Part shown: one piece after another, positions 1 through 7,501 of the stretch | Layout: the number at the start of each line of letters is the position of its first letter | Numbering within the stretch: position 1 is the stretch's first letter | Assembly: GCA_043806315.1 (NCBI GenBank) | Contig: JAZDHF010000222.1 | Location: 1-36,821, forward strand | DNA from: SBAX01 sp043806315 | Lineage (GTDB): Bacteria > Planctomycetota > Phycisphaerae > UBA1845 | Direction: 5' to 3' | DNA: 36,821 nt | Position numbers and translations under genes: made by a program | The notes under the pieces: generated by a model | The model's input: the letters and a program-made list of their open reading frames with translations, nothing else | Database searches by the model: none | Told to the model about the DNA's origin: nothing

Positions 1-1173
1 TTCTCCAATGTCTGATTGCAGCACCCGACCATCCCCCGTAACGTCCTTGCGGTTCTGGTCGCCGCAGTTGCTCAGGCATGATATCCCGGTGTTTACTTCC
101 CCAATATCCGCTTGCAGCGTACGGTTATCCCCCGTCGCATCTCCAACCTGCGAGGGGAACTGCGCCTCAAAGTTGGCCACGCCGGCCCATCCGCCCGTGT
201 TCCGAATCACGTACCATTTGCGATGCAGTAGTGTACTCGTGGGGGTTGCAGTAAGTCCATCGCGAAGCCGCAACACCATGTTCCCCGACTCCAGGGTGAA
301 CGCAAACGACGCCGACAGGTTAGGTCCAGCCACGCCCCCGGCCAACATTTCCTGGATCAAAATCTGCCCCGCCGTCGGAAGCCCCACAGCCCCGTCGAAC
401 GTCAAGCGTACGACGTTCCCCGCCGACCGCCACAGCGTACCCATGGGCGGAACGGTGGTGATGCCGTGTGCCGTAAACGCCGGAATCGACGAAACAAGGT
501 TCACCGTCGTCGGCGTCCCCACGTTGAACCTGAGCGTCCCGCCGGACACCTCGTTGGGGGACACAAGCCTTGCCCGCCAGATCGTGTGCGGATCGAGGCC
601 GAAGTCCACGCGCGCGCCCTGGTCGGCGCCTGTGGCGGCCGCGTTCACGAGGTCCAGCGTATACTGGCCGTCGATCCCCGGCATCGTAACCTGAAGCTTC
701 CCAACGGTGACCGGTGTACCGTTCGCCGGCAGGAGAATCTGGTATTGCGCGTCCGCGGTCATCCCGCGGTACGCGATCGACAGGATTTTCTCACGCGTGT
801 CCACCGGACCGGCCGCCATCTTGTCGTCAATGAAATGGAGGAACCCGCAGACCGACGGCAGGCTCGCGCACGTCGAGAGCGAGGTGAAACTCCAAAAATG
901 AACATCATCGCCCGTTCCCGGCGTGCCCATATCATGCGTCGTCGGTAGAACCACGGTGAGGAACGAGTTGGTCAGTGACAGATCGAACTCGACCATCCGC
1001 AACCGCTGGTCGGCTCCGCCCGGCGCCTGGCTCAACTTAACATCAACCTGTACGACCTGGTTCCGCGAATAGAACGTCTGGTTCGGGTTGGGCACAAGCT
1101 GCACCGCCACCCCACCCTGGGCGACGGCCGCCAGAGCTAGAACCGAGCACACCGCAACACCGCGTAGAAACAT
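1..1173 (-). CDS. Secreted protein with cohesin-like N-terminal part and dockerin-like repeats (partial, runs off left edge)
   Basis: The reading frame is open from an ATG at 1173 to base 1 (391 codons, no stop), so the C-terminus lies outside the window. The start is fixed by an ideal AAGGAGG ribosome site at 1182-1188 and a signal peptide (MFLRGVAVCSVLALAAVAQG). The next ~130 residues (VVQVDVKLSQAPGG..., MVEFDLSLTNSFLTVVL) look like the beta-sandwich of cohesin-like domains often found in planctomycete secreted proteins. The last visible ~50 residues hold two calcium-loop-like repeats, GDATGDNRTLQADIGE and DVTGDGRVLQSDIGE, in the dockerin type I style (D-x-T-G-D-x-R-x-L-Q-x-D-I). Location is probably extracellular or cell surface, with the repeats used for calcium-dependent attachment; that role is inferred from family resemblance. 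The substrate is unknown. Confidence 0.85.
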   Translation of the reverse strand, partial: MFLRGVAVCSVLALAAVAQGGVAVQLVPNPNQTFYSRNQVVQVDVKLSQAPGGADQRLRMVEFDLSLTNSFLTVVLPTTHDMGTPGTGDDVHFWSFTSLSTCASLPSVCGFLHFIDDKMAAGPVDTREKILSIAYRGMTADAQYQILLPANGTPVTVGKLQVTMPGIDGQYTLDLVNAAATGADQGARVDFGLDPHTIWRARLVSPNEVSGGTLRFNVGTPTTVNLVSSIPAFTAHGITTVPPMGTLWRSAGNVVRLTFDGAVGLPTAGQILIQEMLAGGVAGPNLSASFAFTLESGNMVLRLRDGLTATPTSTLLHRKWYVIRNTGGWAGVANFEAQFPSQVGDATGDNRTLQADIGEVNTGISCLSNCGDQNRKDVTGDGRVLQSDIGE

Positions 1174-1365
1174 CACCCCTACCTCCTTATGCAGTAACGC
1201 CGACCTAGCTAAATGGGAAAGTCCGCCAAGAAACCAGGACGACTCTCCCTTCCCTCTCCAGTTTGAGGCTGGTTCGCGTCAGCCGTGCCGGTGACCCCCT
1301 CACCACAGTGCCCGCCTCCCCGACGGGGAGCCGCCGGGTGACGCTGCGGACACCGCACCTCACAC

Positions 1366-1401
1366 GACGCTAATTTAAGCGGAGGGGGGGGAGCGAGTCA
1401 A
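1366..1401 (-). promoter_or_regulatory. Sigma-70-like promoter of the dockerin-like gene
   Basis: On the minus strand there is a -35 TTGACT (1401-1396), a 17 bp spacer that includes a run of eight C, and a -10 TTAAAT (1378-1373). Transcription would start near 1366, leaving a ~190-base leader before the ATG at 1173. The leader contains a perfect hairpin (CTCCCC-GAC-GGGGAG, 1316-1330) that could act on the mRNA. Prediction from consensus only. Confidence 0.5.
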
Positions 1402-1677
1402 GCGGCTCAAGGGATGATTTTCCCACATTTTTTCCGCCGCCAACGGCCGATAACGGCGCTGGATCGATCTTGGTCTAGGATCCCCGGCGTTCCCCGGTAA
1501 CCGCGGGCGCAAAGGTGGCAGGCGAGCATAACACTCGGTGGTTGCAGGAGTTACGGCTTTTCGACGCGCGAAAAAGTGGTTCCATCGCGGGCGAACAACT
1601 TCCGACGCGGGTGCCGCACCGCCTTGTGCCGACCAGGTGTATAGGAGTCCGAGAAATCTAACGGGGGAGGATCGGTT
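1402..1677. other. Intergenic region upstream of two divergent genes
   Basis: Together with 1174-1401 this forms a 504-base gap between divergent genes. I see no coding frame that looks real in it. Its right end supplies the GGGGGAGG ribosome site (1663-1670) for the gene starting at 1678. No convincing plus-strand promoter was found. Confidence 0.5.
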
Positions 1678-2394
1678 GTGCGGTCCGTGAGGCTCATCAT
1701 CAGTTCGGCCATCGTCGTCGGCGGGGGAATCTTCGCCGTCGTTCATCTACGCACCTTGGAGGTCCGGCGCCTCACCGCCCAGGTCAATGAGCTGGAAGAG
1801 CAGCGGCAGGAATTACGCGACTACGTTCGACGGTTGAGCGCCTCGCGGCGCGTGGCCCAGATCGATGTGCTCGACCAACGTCCCGATCAGCGAGGCCAAG
1901 CGGTGAGTGCCATCGTGTGGCACGAAATCAGCCGCGACGGCGTCCTCAGCGAGCCGCAAACCGTCGAAGTCGTCGGCGAGCTGGTGTACGTCGAGGCCGC
2001 GGTCATCAAGTTCGAGCACGAGCACGTCGGGAAGGGCGATCCCGAAAAGAGCGGCAGCGCGGCCGTGTTCCGCCGCATCTTCGGCGATCGGCAAGTGGCG
2101 GCCTCGGTCCCCAATCTCAACCTCGCGTCACGCCCGGTGGTTTCGGGCAATCCCTCCGAGGAACCTCTCGAGGCCCGCCTGTGGAGCCTGTTCTGGCAAC
2201 TGATGTCCGACCCCAAGCTCGCCCAGCAATACGGCGTCCGCGTCGCCCAATGCGAGGCCCCGGCGGTCAAGATCAAACCCGGACAAATCTGGGAGGTCAC
2301 TCTCGACGCCGCCGGCGGCCTGAACCTCCGTCTCATCGGTGAGCGGAGAGAACTCACTCTCGCCACCCAACCGCCCCGCGCCCCAAACCCATAA
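1678..2394 (+). CDS. Membrane-anchored coiled-coil protein of unknown function
   Basis: 238 residues starting at GTG 1678, chosen for the GGGGGAGG ribosome site at 1663-1670. Residues ~5-22 (LIISSAIVVGGGIFAVVH) form one membrane helix. It is followed by a coiled-coil stretch (residues ~28-58, LEVRRLTAQVNELEEQRQEL), so the rest probably sits outside the cytoplasmic membrane. The remaining ~180 residues are a soluble domain I do not recognise, ending in IWEVTLDAAGGLNLRLIGER. It is followed after ~300 bases by another small membrane-anchored gene. The topology resembles proteins attached to secretion or pilus machines, but nothing in the sequence proves that. Confidence 0.7.
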   Translation: MRSVRLIISSAIVVGGGIFAVVHLRTLEVRRLTAQVNELEEQRQELRDYVRRLSASRRVAQIDVLDQRPDQRGQAVSAIVWHEISRDGVLSEPQTVEVVGELVYVEAAVIKFEHEHVGKGDPEKSGSAAVFRRIFGDRQVAASVPNLNLASRPVVSGNPSEEPLEARLWSLFWQLMSDPKLAQQYGVRVAQCEAPAVKIKPGQIWEVTLDAAGGLNLRLIGERRELTLATQPPRAPNP

Positions 2395-2430
2395 CGGCTC
2401 GTTGCCGAACGCTCGGCCGGCAAGTCCCGT

Positions 2431-2498
2431 TGTAGCGTCACCCCTCGTGGGTGACGCCGTTGCCTCATGCTGCGCCGCCCACAAGGGGGGACGCTACA
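2431..2498. repeat. Imperfect long inverted repeat (REP-like)
   Basis: Arms 2431-2458 (begins TGTAGCGTCACCCCTCG) and 2474-2498 (ends GGGGGGACGCTACA) are imperfect reverse complements and would fold into a ~25 bp hairpin. A related arm occurs inverted at 4501-4516 (GAGGGGTGGCGCTACA, 15 of 16 bases matching). This makes it a dispersed repeat rather than a private terminator. The rest of the 2395-2698 gap shows no gene. Confidence 0.65.
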
Positions 2499-2698
2499 GT
2501 CCTTTTCAAAGGGTGGTAACCGACCCCAACGGCCTCCCAACGATTCTCTCCCGCCAAGGGAACTCCGCCGCTCGCTGCGCGTCTAACCAGGAACGGAACT
2601 GAGCGGAAACGCAGAAGGGATCAGGCCCTGGCCGCGACCGTCAGGTCGCGCGAGCCTTCACGCAGACTGACGCCCGCGCATCAAGGGAGGAGAGTATC

Positions 2699-3028
2699 AT
2701 GGACGCACAGAAACGGCAGAAAATGATGTTAGTCGCAGCGGCGGTCTTCAGTGTCGGGGCCGGATCGTATTGGTTCTTCGGACGAGATTCCGACGCCGTA
2801 CGTCCGCAAGCTCTCGCAGGGGCAGAGATAGGCCGCAAGCCGCGCGTTCAGGCCGAAGCGCCGCCTCGGACCCAAAAGCCCGAGTCAAAGCCATCAGCGC
2901 CGGAGCCCCCGACCGTCGTGCGCCGGAAGCCCCACGAGGAGGCGCCGGCGAACGCCGACCGTGGGCGCAAGACCCGTCGGCCCGAACGAACCCACGCGAC
3001 AAAGAGGACCCCTGTCCAGGGGTGCTAG
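2699..3028 (+). CDS. Small membrane-anchored basic, proline-rich protein
   Basis: 109 residues. The ATG at 2699 is preceded by AAGGGAGGAG (2683-2692), a strong ribosome site. Residues 9-27 (MMLVAAAVFSVGAGSYWFFG) form an uncleaved signal-anchor helix. The remainder is low-complexity and rich in Pro, Lys, Arg and Glu, and looks disordered. No family is recognised. It lies downstream of another single-helix protein on the same strand, so the two may act in one envelope process. The good ribosome site and membrane helix argue for a real gene; the composition is otherwise what chance frames in GC-rich DNA can give. Confidence 0.55.
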   Translation: MDAQKRQKMMLVAAAVFSVGAGSYWFFGRDSDAVRPQALAGAEIGRKPRVQAEAPPRTQKPESKPSAPEPPTVVRRKPHEEAPANADRGRKTRRPERTHATKRTPVQGC

Positions 3029-3061
3029 CAGTACAACGCCGTGTGCCACCGCTGCGTCGGG

Positions 3062-3145
3062 CCTTGACACATAGTGTCAAGGGTCAGTGGTGGTTCCGGC
3101 CGATGTTGGCTACGCACTGCTCAAGAGCAGTGGCAGACAGTGGAC
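3062..3145. repeat. Cluster of short palindromes
   Basis: Two perfect inverted repeats lie between convergent genes: CCTTGACAC-ATA-GTGTCAAGG (3062-3082, 9 bp arms) and ACTGCT-CAAG-AGCAGT around 3116-3131. Neither is followed by a T-run, so they are not typical intrinsic terminators, although a bidirectional stop is possible at this convergent junction. The style matches the other dispersed palindromes in this window. Confidence 0.6.
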
Positions 3146-3147
3146 AA

Positions 3148-4308
3148 TCAGTGGCACCCCGCCTGAAACAGTCCGAGCAGACCACTTTCGAGACCATAAA
3201 CTCGCTCGATACGAAGGTCGCTGTATGTAGGTGCGGGTCCGTCGGTTCGGATGGCGCTAGCTTCAACCAAGATATCCCTGACAATGACAATGTCAGATTC
3301 AGAAGGCGAGACAAAACTCATCCAATTTGTGGTCAAGTCCACTGGTTGTCCAAGGCGAACTGTCCTTGGTGGACTCGTTACTGAATGTGAAACAGTCACG
3401 TTTAGCTCGACAACGACGCTGAAACTGATGCCTGTTCGTCCCGACTCTTCGTTCTCGTAAAGCGAACGGCTCAGCCTGGGAATGGGCCGTTTGATTTCTA
3501 CCGGCTTTACAGAGTTGATGCGACGTATGTTCGCGCCGCCTGATAGTCCAAAGGACTCTTCAGGTTTGAGCATCAAACCCCAGCGCGGCAAGGATGTATC
3601 CGCCGATAAGACAGCCGCGAAAATCGCTTCTTTATGATCCTCCAAGAACCGTCTTGCTGCGGGTTCTCCGTGTTGCAGGATATCAGATAAGAATTCGTTC
3701 TTTCGCGATTCAATTTCTCTAACGGCATCCTCTGGAAAAAGTATTTGGGCTTGCATCTTGCTGCGAAGAAGACGGTTGATTCCTCTTTTCATCCCAGCGT
3801 CCCGCGTCACGACGAGAATGTCAGGATCGGTAAAGGCAGAGCTTGCATGATCGGCGATGGTCTCAAGGATGATCGTATCCCGAAAGCCCGTGTCCTTCTC
3901 GCCAAAAGGTGCAACGTGGCGGACGGCGTCGGCCAACAGGTCGCGCAATGACAACTTCTCAATGGTTGTAATGATCTCGAAGCCCGCGTTTTCTATGAGG
4001 TCGATATATGCGTCAAAATCATGATCTTGCTCTGTGACGGCCTTGAATCTGAAGGCGTCTGCCTCGTGCACAAGAGCCGGCTCCAGGTAACCAAGTTCTC
4101 TCCGCAACGTTTGTTCGGCGGCTCGATATTGGTCTCGCATGTGGAACACCCATTCCTCTGCAACGAGCGCTGGGATGATCAGACGAATTCCACTGTGTTC
4201 TTGCGCTGCCCGGAGTTCTGCTAATGATTGGGCCTCTAGGTGAGGACCGGCAGCAATTAACACGCTCGAGTCGAAATACACTGCATCGGGTAATCGTGAT
4301 GCGGGCAT
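3148..4308 (-). CDS. PIN-like domain protein (DUF4935 type), putative RNase
   Basis: 386 residues from ATG 4308 (MPASRLPDAVYFDSSVLI). Longer in-frame extensions upstream look non-coding, and no good ribosome site is visible. The N-terminal ~190 residues have the PIN nuclease layout: a first acidic residue in YFDSSVLI, Glu in VAEEWV, Asp in GFRDTIILE and Asp in ILVVTRDAG, which would form the metal site. The C-terminal half (beta-rich, e.g. GRTGISFSVVVELNVTVSHS) is not recognised. DUF4935 proteins are thought to be nucleases linked to toxin or defence functions; the target RNA is unknown. The gene is visibly lower in GC (near 50%) than its neighbours and is flanked on both sides by repeats, which fits horizontal acquisition. 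Confidence 0.75.
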   Translation of the reverse strand: MPASRLPDAVYFDSSVLIAAGPHLEAQSLAELRAAQEHSGIRLIIPALVAEEWVFHMRDQYRAAEQTLRRELGYLEPALVHEADAFRFKAVTEQDHDFDAYIDLIENAGFEIITTIEKLSLRDLLADAVRHVAPFGEKDTGFRDTIILETIADHASSAFTDPDILVVTRDAGMKRGINRLLRSKMQAQILFPEDAVREIESRKNEFLSDILQHGEPAARRFLEDHKEAIFAAVLSADTSLPRWGLMLKPEESFGLSGGANIRRINSVKPVEIKRPIPRLSRSLYENEESGRTGISFSVVVELNVTVSHSVTSPPRTVRLGQPVDLTTNWMSFVSPSESDIVIVRDILVEASAIRTDGPAPTYSDLRIERVYGLESGLLGLFQAGCH

Positions 4309-4460
4309 AGCGCTATCGCCATAATTCGGTGCGTATGAGGTTTCTATGCCACAAGTTGCCCCGTACGCGCTGGTTGGCGGACTCAATGGGCTTCCAATTG
4401 GCAACAAACTCGGCGAGATTGAACGGTCGCGCCATTTCGCTGCCGCTCGCGGCTCTGACC

Positions 4461-4575
4461 GTCCGCTCCCTCACGGTCGCGGCTCGGATTCGCCGCGCGC
4501 GAGGGGTGGCGCTACATTCCGCATTCCGCATTCACCATTCCGCCGTGTCCGCTCCCTCACGGTCGCGGCTCGGAT
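4461..4575. repeat. Perfect 29-bp direct repeat pair with short tandem repeat between
   Basis: Bases 4461-4489 and 4547-4575 are identical (29 bp, GTCCGCTCCCTCACGGTCGC followed by GGCTCGGAT). Between them lie a GAGGGGTGGCGCTACA element (4501-4516), related to the repeat at 2431, and a heptamer tandem ATTCCGC-ATTCCGC-ATTCACC-ATTCCGC (about 4516-4543). The second copy ends at the stop codon of the protease gene. The rest of 4309-4574 has no gene. Confidence 0.8.
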
Positions 4576-5030
4576 CAGAACACCTCCGCCTGCCATTGTC
4601 CGCCGTGTTCGGGGTTGCCGACGAGACGCTGGGCGCCGAGGTCGATCCACCAGTCCATCATTTCGAGCGGGATTTGGCCGAGCAGGGCTTGGCGGTCCTC
4701 GGGCAGGGCGAGAACCTGGGTGACGCAGTCGCGGCCCTGGACGATGATTCGCGCGGCGGCGTAAACGCCCAATCGGATCGGGCCGGTGACGGGGCGCGAT
4801 TCCTTGTCCTGCAGAAACGAAAGCCCTAGTTGGGTCACGAGCGAAGCGGGCATGCAGAAGAACGTGGTCCCGGAATCCACAAGGGCCTGCGCGGTCACGC
4901 AACGAACTTGGGCTTCGGCGATCTCGCCCCGCCCGGCGCGCTGACGATCCTCATAATTCTCGACGACAACATCGACGACGATTCGTCCCACGTTCGCGCC
5001 TCGCTTCGGTTCAACGACGGACTGGACCAT
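4575..5030 (-). CDS. Retropepsin-like (clan AA) aspartic protease
   Basis: 151 residues; ATG at 5030, with an AGGTG-like ribosome site ~8 bases upstream. The catalytic motif is ALVDSGTTFFCMP (D-S-G-T, residues ~51-54), the single half-site of retropepsin-type enzymes, which work as dimers. The hydrophobic-hydrophobic-Gly motif appears late as ALLGQIPLEMM. The tail DWWIDLGAQRLVGNPEHGG is typical of bacterial stand-alone clan AA proteins. There is no signal peptide, so it is probably cytoplasmic. The substrate is not predictable. The gene stands alone, with repeats at both ends. Confidence 0.85.
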   Translation of the reverse strand: MVQSVVEPKRGANVGRIVVDVVVENYEDRQRAGRGEIAEAQVRCVTAQALVDSGTTFFCMPASLVTQLGLSFLQDKESRPVTGPIRLGVYAAARIIVQGRDCVTQVLALPEDRQALLGQIPLEMMDWWIDLGAQRLVGNPEHGGQWQAEVF

Positions 5031-5092
5031 GACGACACCTCGCGGGGATTATACCGGATCCAACGGGGTTTTACCCTCACCCTCACCCTCAA

Positions 5093-5278
5093 CCCCTCTC
5101 CCTGGTAGGGAGAGGGGAGATCGTTTGAGGGGGTCGCGCTTACCCGGCATTGAAATGCCGGGCTACTTTCGAGCGTCCCTACCGGGACGCGGACCGGCCC
5201 GTCGTTCACGCTCGCGATCAGAGCACCGGGCGCAAGCCCGGTGACATTGTCCGCGAGCTTGCGCTCGCGGCTCTGATC
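5093..5278. repeat. Dense cluster of perfect hairpins downstream of dnaK
   Basis: Five perfect inverted repeats occur in a row: CCCCTCTCCC-TGGTA-GGGAGAGGGG (5093-5117), CCCGGCATT-GA-AATGCCGGG (5143-5162), CGTCCC-TACC-GGGACG (5174-5189), CACCGGGC-GCAA-GCCCGGTG (5224-5243) and CCGCGAGC-TTGC-GCTCGCGG (5251-5270). The last two are enclosed by a longer-range pair GATCAGAGC (5216-5224) / GCTCTGATC (5270-5278), so the element can fold into one cruciform-like structure. It lies between the 5' end of the protease gene and the 3' end of dnaK. It may help end dnaK transcription, but no T-run follows. Confidence 0.8.
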
Positions 5279-5314
5279 CGATTTCGGCGTTTCGGCGTTT
5301 TGACGTTTCGACGT

Positions 5315-7237
5315 TTACTTCGTCTCCTTCACCTCGAACTCCGCATCGATGACGTTGTCGTCCTTGGGCGAAGAACCATCGCCGTCGCCGCCCGCGCCGG
5401 GAGAAGGGGAGGGACCCGGTTTCGTCTGTTGGGCGACTTTTTCGTAGAGGATCTTGCCGATGGTCTGGGCGTCTTTCATCAGTTTGTCGTTGGCCTTCTT
5501 GATGGCGTCGGCGTCGTCGCCCTTGAGCGTGGAGCGGAGGTTGTTGATGGAGGCCTCGACCTTGGCCCGTTCGTCGGCGGGGATTTTGTCGCCGTGTTCG
5601 GAAAGCTGCTGCTCGATCTGATAGGCCGTGTTGTCCGCGATGTTGCGGATTTTGACCAGCTCGGCCTTCTTCAGATCGTCGGCCACGTGGGACTCGGCGT
5701 CCTTCTTCATCCGCTCGATCTCTTCCTTGGTGAGTCCGCCGCTGCCCTCGATGCGGATGGACTGCTCCTTGCCCGTCGCCTTGTCCTTGGCCGAGGCGTT
5801 GATGATCCCGTTGCGGTCGATGTCGAAGGTCACCTCGATCTGCGGCAACCCGCGAGGCGCAGGCGCGATCCCCGCCAGGTTGAACCGCCCCAACGTGCGG
5901 TTGTCCACGGCCATCGGGCGGTTGCCCTGCAAGACGTGGATGGTGACCTCCGTCTGCCCGTCGGCGGCGGTGGAGAACACTTCCGATTTCGACGTGGGGA
6001 TGGTGGTATTGGCCTCGATGAGCGGCGTCATCACCCCGCCCAGCGTCTCGACCCCCAGTGTCAACGGCGTGACATCGAGCAGCACGATGTCGGCCTTGTC
6101 ACCGGCCAGCACCGCTCCCTGGATCGCCGCTCCGACACCGACGACCTCGTCCGGGTTGATGCTCTTGTTCGGCTCCTTCTGGAAGATTCCCTTGCACAGG
6201 GCCTGCACCGCGGGCATCCGCGTCGAGCCGCCGACCAGCACCACCTCGTGAATGTCCTTGGCAGTGAGCTTCGCTCCTTCCATGGCCTCCATCACCGGCT
6301 TGCGGCAGCGCTCGGTGAGGTGCTTGGTCATCTGCTCGAATTGGCTGCGGGTGAGGGTCAGTTGCAGGTGCTTCGGGCCGGACGCCGTCGCCGTGATGTA
6401 CGGCAGATTGATCGTCGTCTCCATCACCGTGGAGAGTTCGCACTTGGCCTTCTCCGACGCCTCCTTCAAGCGTTGCAGCGCCATGGGATCCTTGCGAAGG
6501 TCCACGCCTTCCTGCTTGCGGAAGGTCTCGGCCAGGTGGTTGATGAGCACCTCGTCGTAGTCATCGCCGCCCAAGTGACCGTCGCCGCTGACGCTGCGCA
6601 CCTCGAACGTGCCGATCTCCGGGTCGATGTCGAGGACGGAGATGTCGAACGTCCCGCCGCCCAAGTCGAAGACGGCGATGGTCTGCTCTTTCTTCTTATC
6701 GAGTCCGTAGGCGAGGGCGGCCGCGGTCGGCTCGTTGATGATCCGCTCGACCTTCAACCCGGCGATCTCGCCCGCGTCCTTGGTGGCCTTGCGCTGCGAG
6801 TCGTTGAAGTAGGCCGGCACGGTGATGACCGCGCGGTCCACCTTCCCGCCGAGGTAGTCCTCCGCCGTCTTCTTGAGGTCCTGAAGGACCATGGCGCTGA
6901 TTTCGGGCGGTGTGTACTGCTTGTTGCGAGCCTCGACCTTCACCAACTCGTCGGGCCGACCGACGATCTTGTAGGGCACCATCTTCTCCTCGGTCGCCAC
7001 CTCGTTGTGCCGCCGACCCATGAACCGCTTGATCGAGAAGATGGTGTTCTCGGGGTTGGTGACCTGCTGGTGCTTGGCGATCTGCCCCACCAGCCGGTCC
7101 CCCTTGTCGGTAATGGCGACGACCGAAGGCGTGAGCCGCGAACCCTGGGCGTTGGTCAATACCTTGACCTGATCGCCCTCCATGACGGCCACCACGGAGT
7201 TTGTCGTTCCCAGGTCGATTCCGATGATCTTGGACAC
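5315..7237 (-). CDS. dnaK: Chaperone protein DnaK (Hsp70)
   Basis: 640 residues, normal length. The start is GTG 7237 (VSKIIGIDLGTTNS), with AAAGGAG six bases upstream; the 16-codon ATG extension is rejected because DnaK begins at this motif. The ATPase domain shows GIDLGTTNS, VPAYFNDSQRKATKDAG, NEPTAAALAYG, VFDLGGGTFDISVLD and VLVGGSTRMP. The linker and substrate-binding domain start at LLDVTPLTLGVETLGG. The C-terminus has a Gly-rich stretch and an acidic tail (DDNVIDAEFEVKETK) ending close to the canonical EEVD-like bacterial form. It folds and protects proteins using ATP, normally with DnaJ and GrpE. Neither partner is next to it here. No CIRCE operator (TTAGCACTC-N9-GAGTGCTAA) was seen upstream. 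Confidence 0.98.
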   Translation of the reverse strand: MSKIIGIDLGTTNSVVAVMEGDQVKVLTNAQGSRLTPSVVAITDKGDRLVGQIAKHQQVTNPENTIFSIKRFMGRRHNEVATEEKMVPYKIVGRPDELVKVEARNKQYTPPEISAMVLQDLKKTAEDYLGGKVDRAVITVPAYFNDSQRKATKDAGEIAGLKVERIINEPTAAALAYGLDKKKEQTIAVFDLGGGTFDISVLDIDPEIGTFEVRSVSGDGHLGGDDYDEVLINHLAETFRKQEGVDLRKDPMALQRLKEASEKAKCELSTVMETTINLPYITATASGPKHLQLTLTRSQFEQMTKHLTERCRKPVMEAMEGAKLTAKDIHEVVLVGGSTRMPAVQALCKGIFQKEPNKSINPDEVVGVGAAIQGAVLAGDKADIVLLDVTPLTLGVETLGGVMTPLIEANTTIPTSKSEVFSTAADGQTEVTIHVLQGNRPMAVDNRTLGRFNLAGIAPAPRGLPQIEVTFDIDRNGIINASAKDKATGKEQSIRIEGSGGLTKEEIERMKKDAESHVADDLKKAELVKIRNIADNTAYQIEQQLSEHGDKIPADERAKVEASINNLRSTLKGDDADAIKKANDKLMKDAQTIGKILYEKVAQQTKPGPSPSPGAGGDGDGSSPKDDNVIDAEFEVKETK

Positions 7238-7501
7238 GTTAGGCTCCTTTTGAACCGGGAAGCGCGCAACCGCCGCGCACTCCACTCGGCGAGATGAAGA
7301 GCACAGGCCGTACCAGGATGACGCCTGTCTGGCCGTTCATAACAACTTGTCAAATAAGAACTAACGATCTATCATCAAACTGATGTTCGCCCGGCTGCCA
7401 ACGTGACAGGCGAAAAACTGCGGAAATGGCACAACCGGCGTGGCTTACGGGCTGTAGTGAAAACGTGTTTGGGGTGGGCCTAAAGGCCGATAAACCTGCT
7501 A
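7238..7501. promoter_or_regulatory. Divergent regulatory region between dnaK and the ACT-domain gene
   Basis: This 264-base AT-richer gap drives genes in both directions. On the minus strand TTGACA lies within TTATTTGACAAGTTGTTATG (about 7357-7338), but no good -10 follows at 17 bases. CGCCTGTC (about 7322) and GACAGGCG (about 7403) form a long-range inverted pair. Close to the plus-strand gene is a small hairpin GGCC-TAAA-GGCC (7477-7488). Exact promoter positions are not resolved. Confidence 0.35.

Noticed and set aside
8..694. A 228-codon plus-strand frame at the left edge
   Set aside because: The minus strand carries a signal peptide, an ideal ribosome site and dockerin-like repeats through the same bases.
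4461..4575. Repeat pair considered as a CRISPR remnant
   Set aside because: Only two copies, one unequal internal segment that is itself repetitive, and no cas genes nearby.
5150..7297. A 715-codon open frame antisense to dnaK
   Set aside because: It is the complement of a highly conserved gene with strong GC-driven codon bias; its product is Val/Leu/Asp/His-rich low complexity with no recognisable domain.
7238..7330. Possible CIRCE heat-shock operator upstream of dnaK
   Set aside because: GCACTCC and AGAGCAC motifs occur but not in the TTAGCACTC-N9-GAGTGCTAA arrangement.
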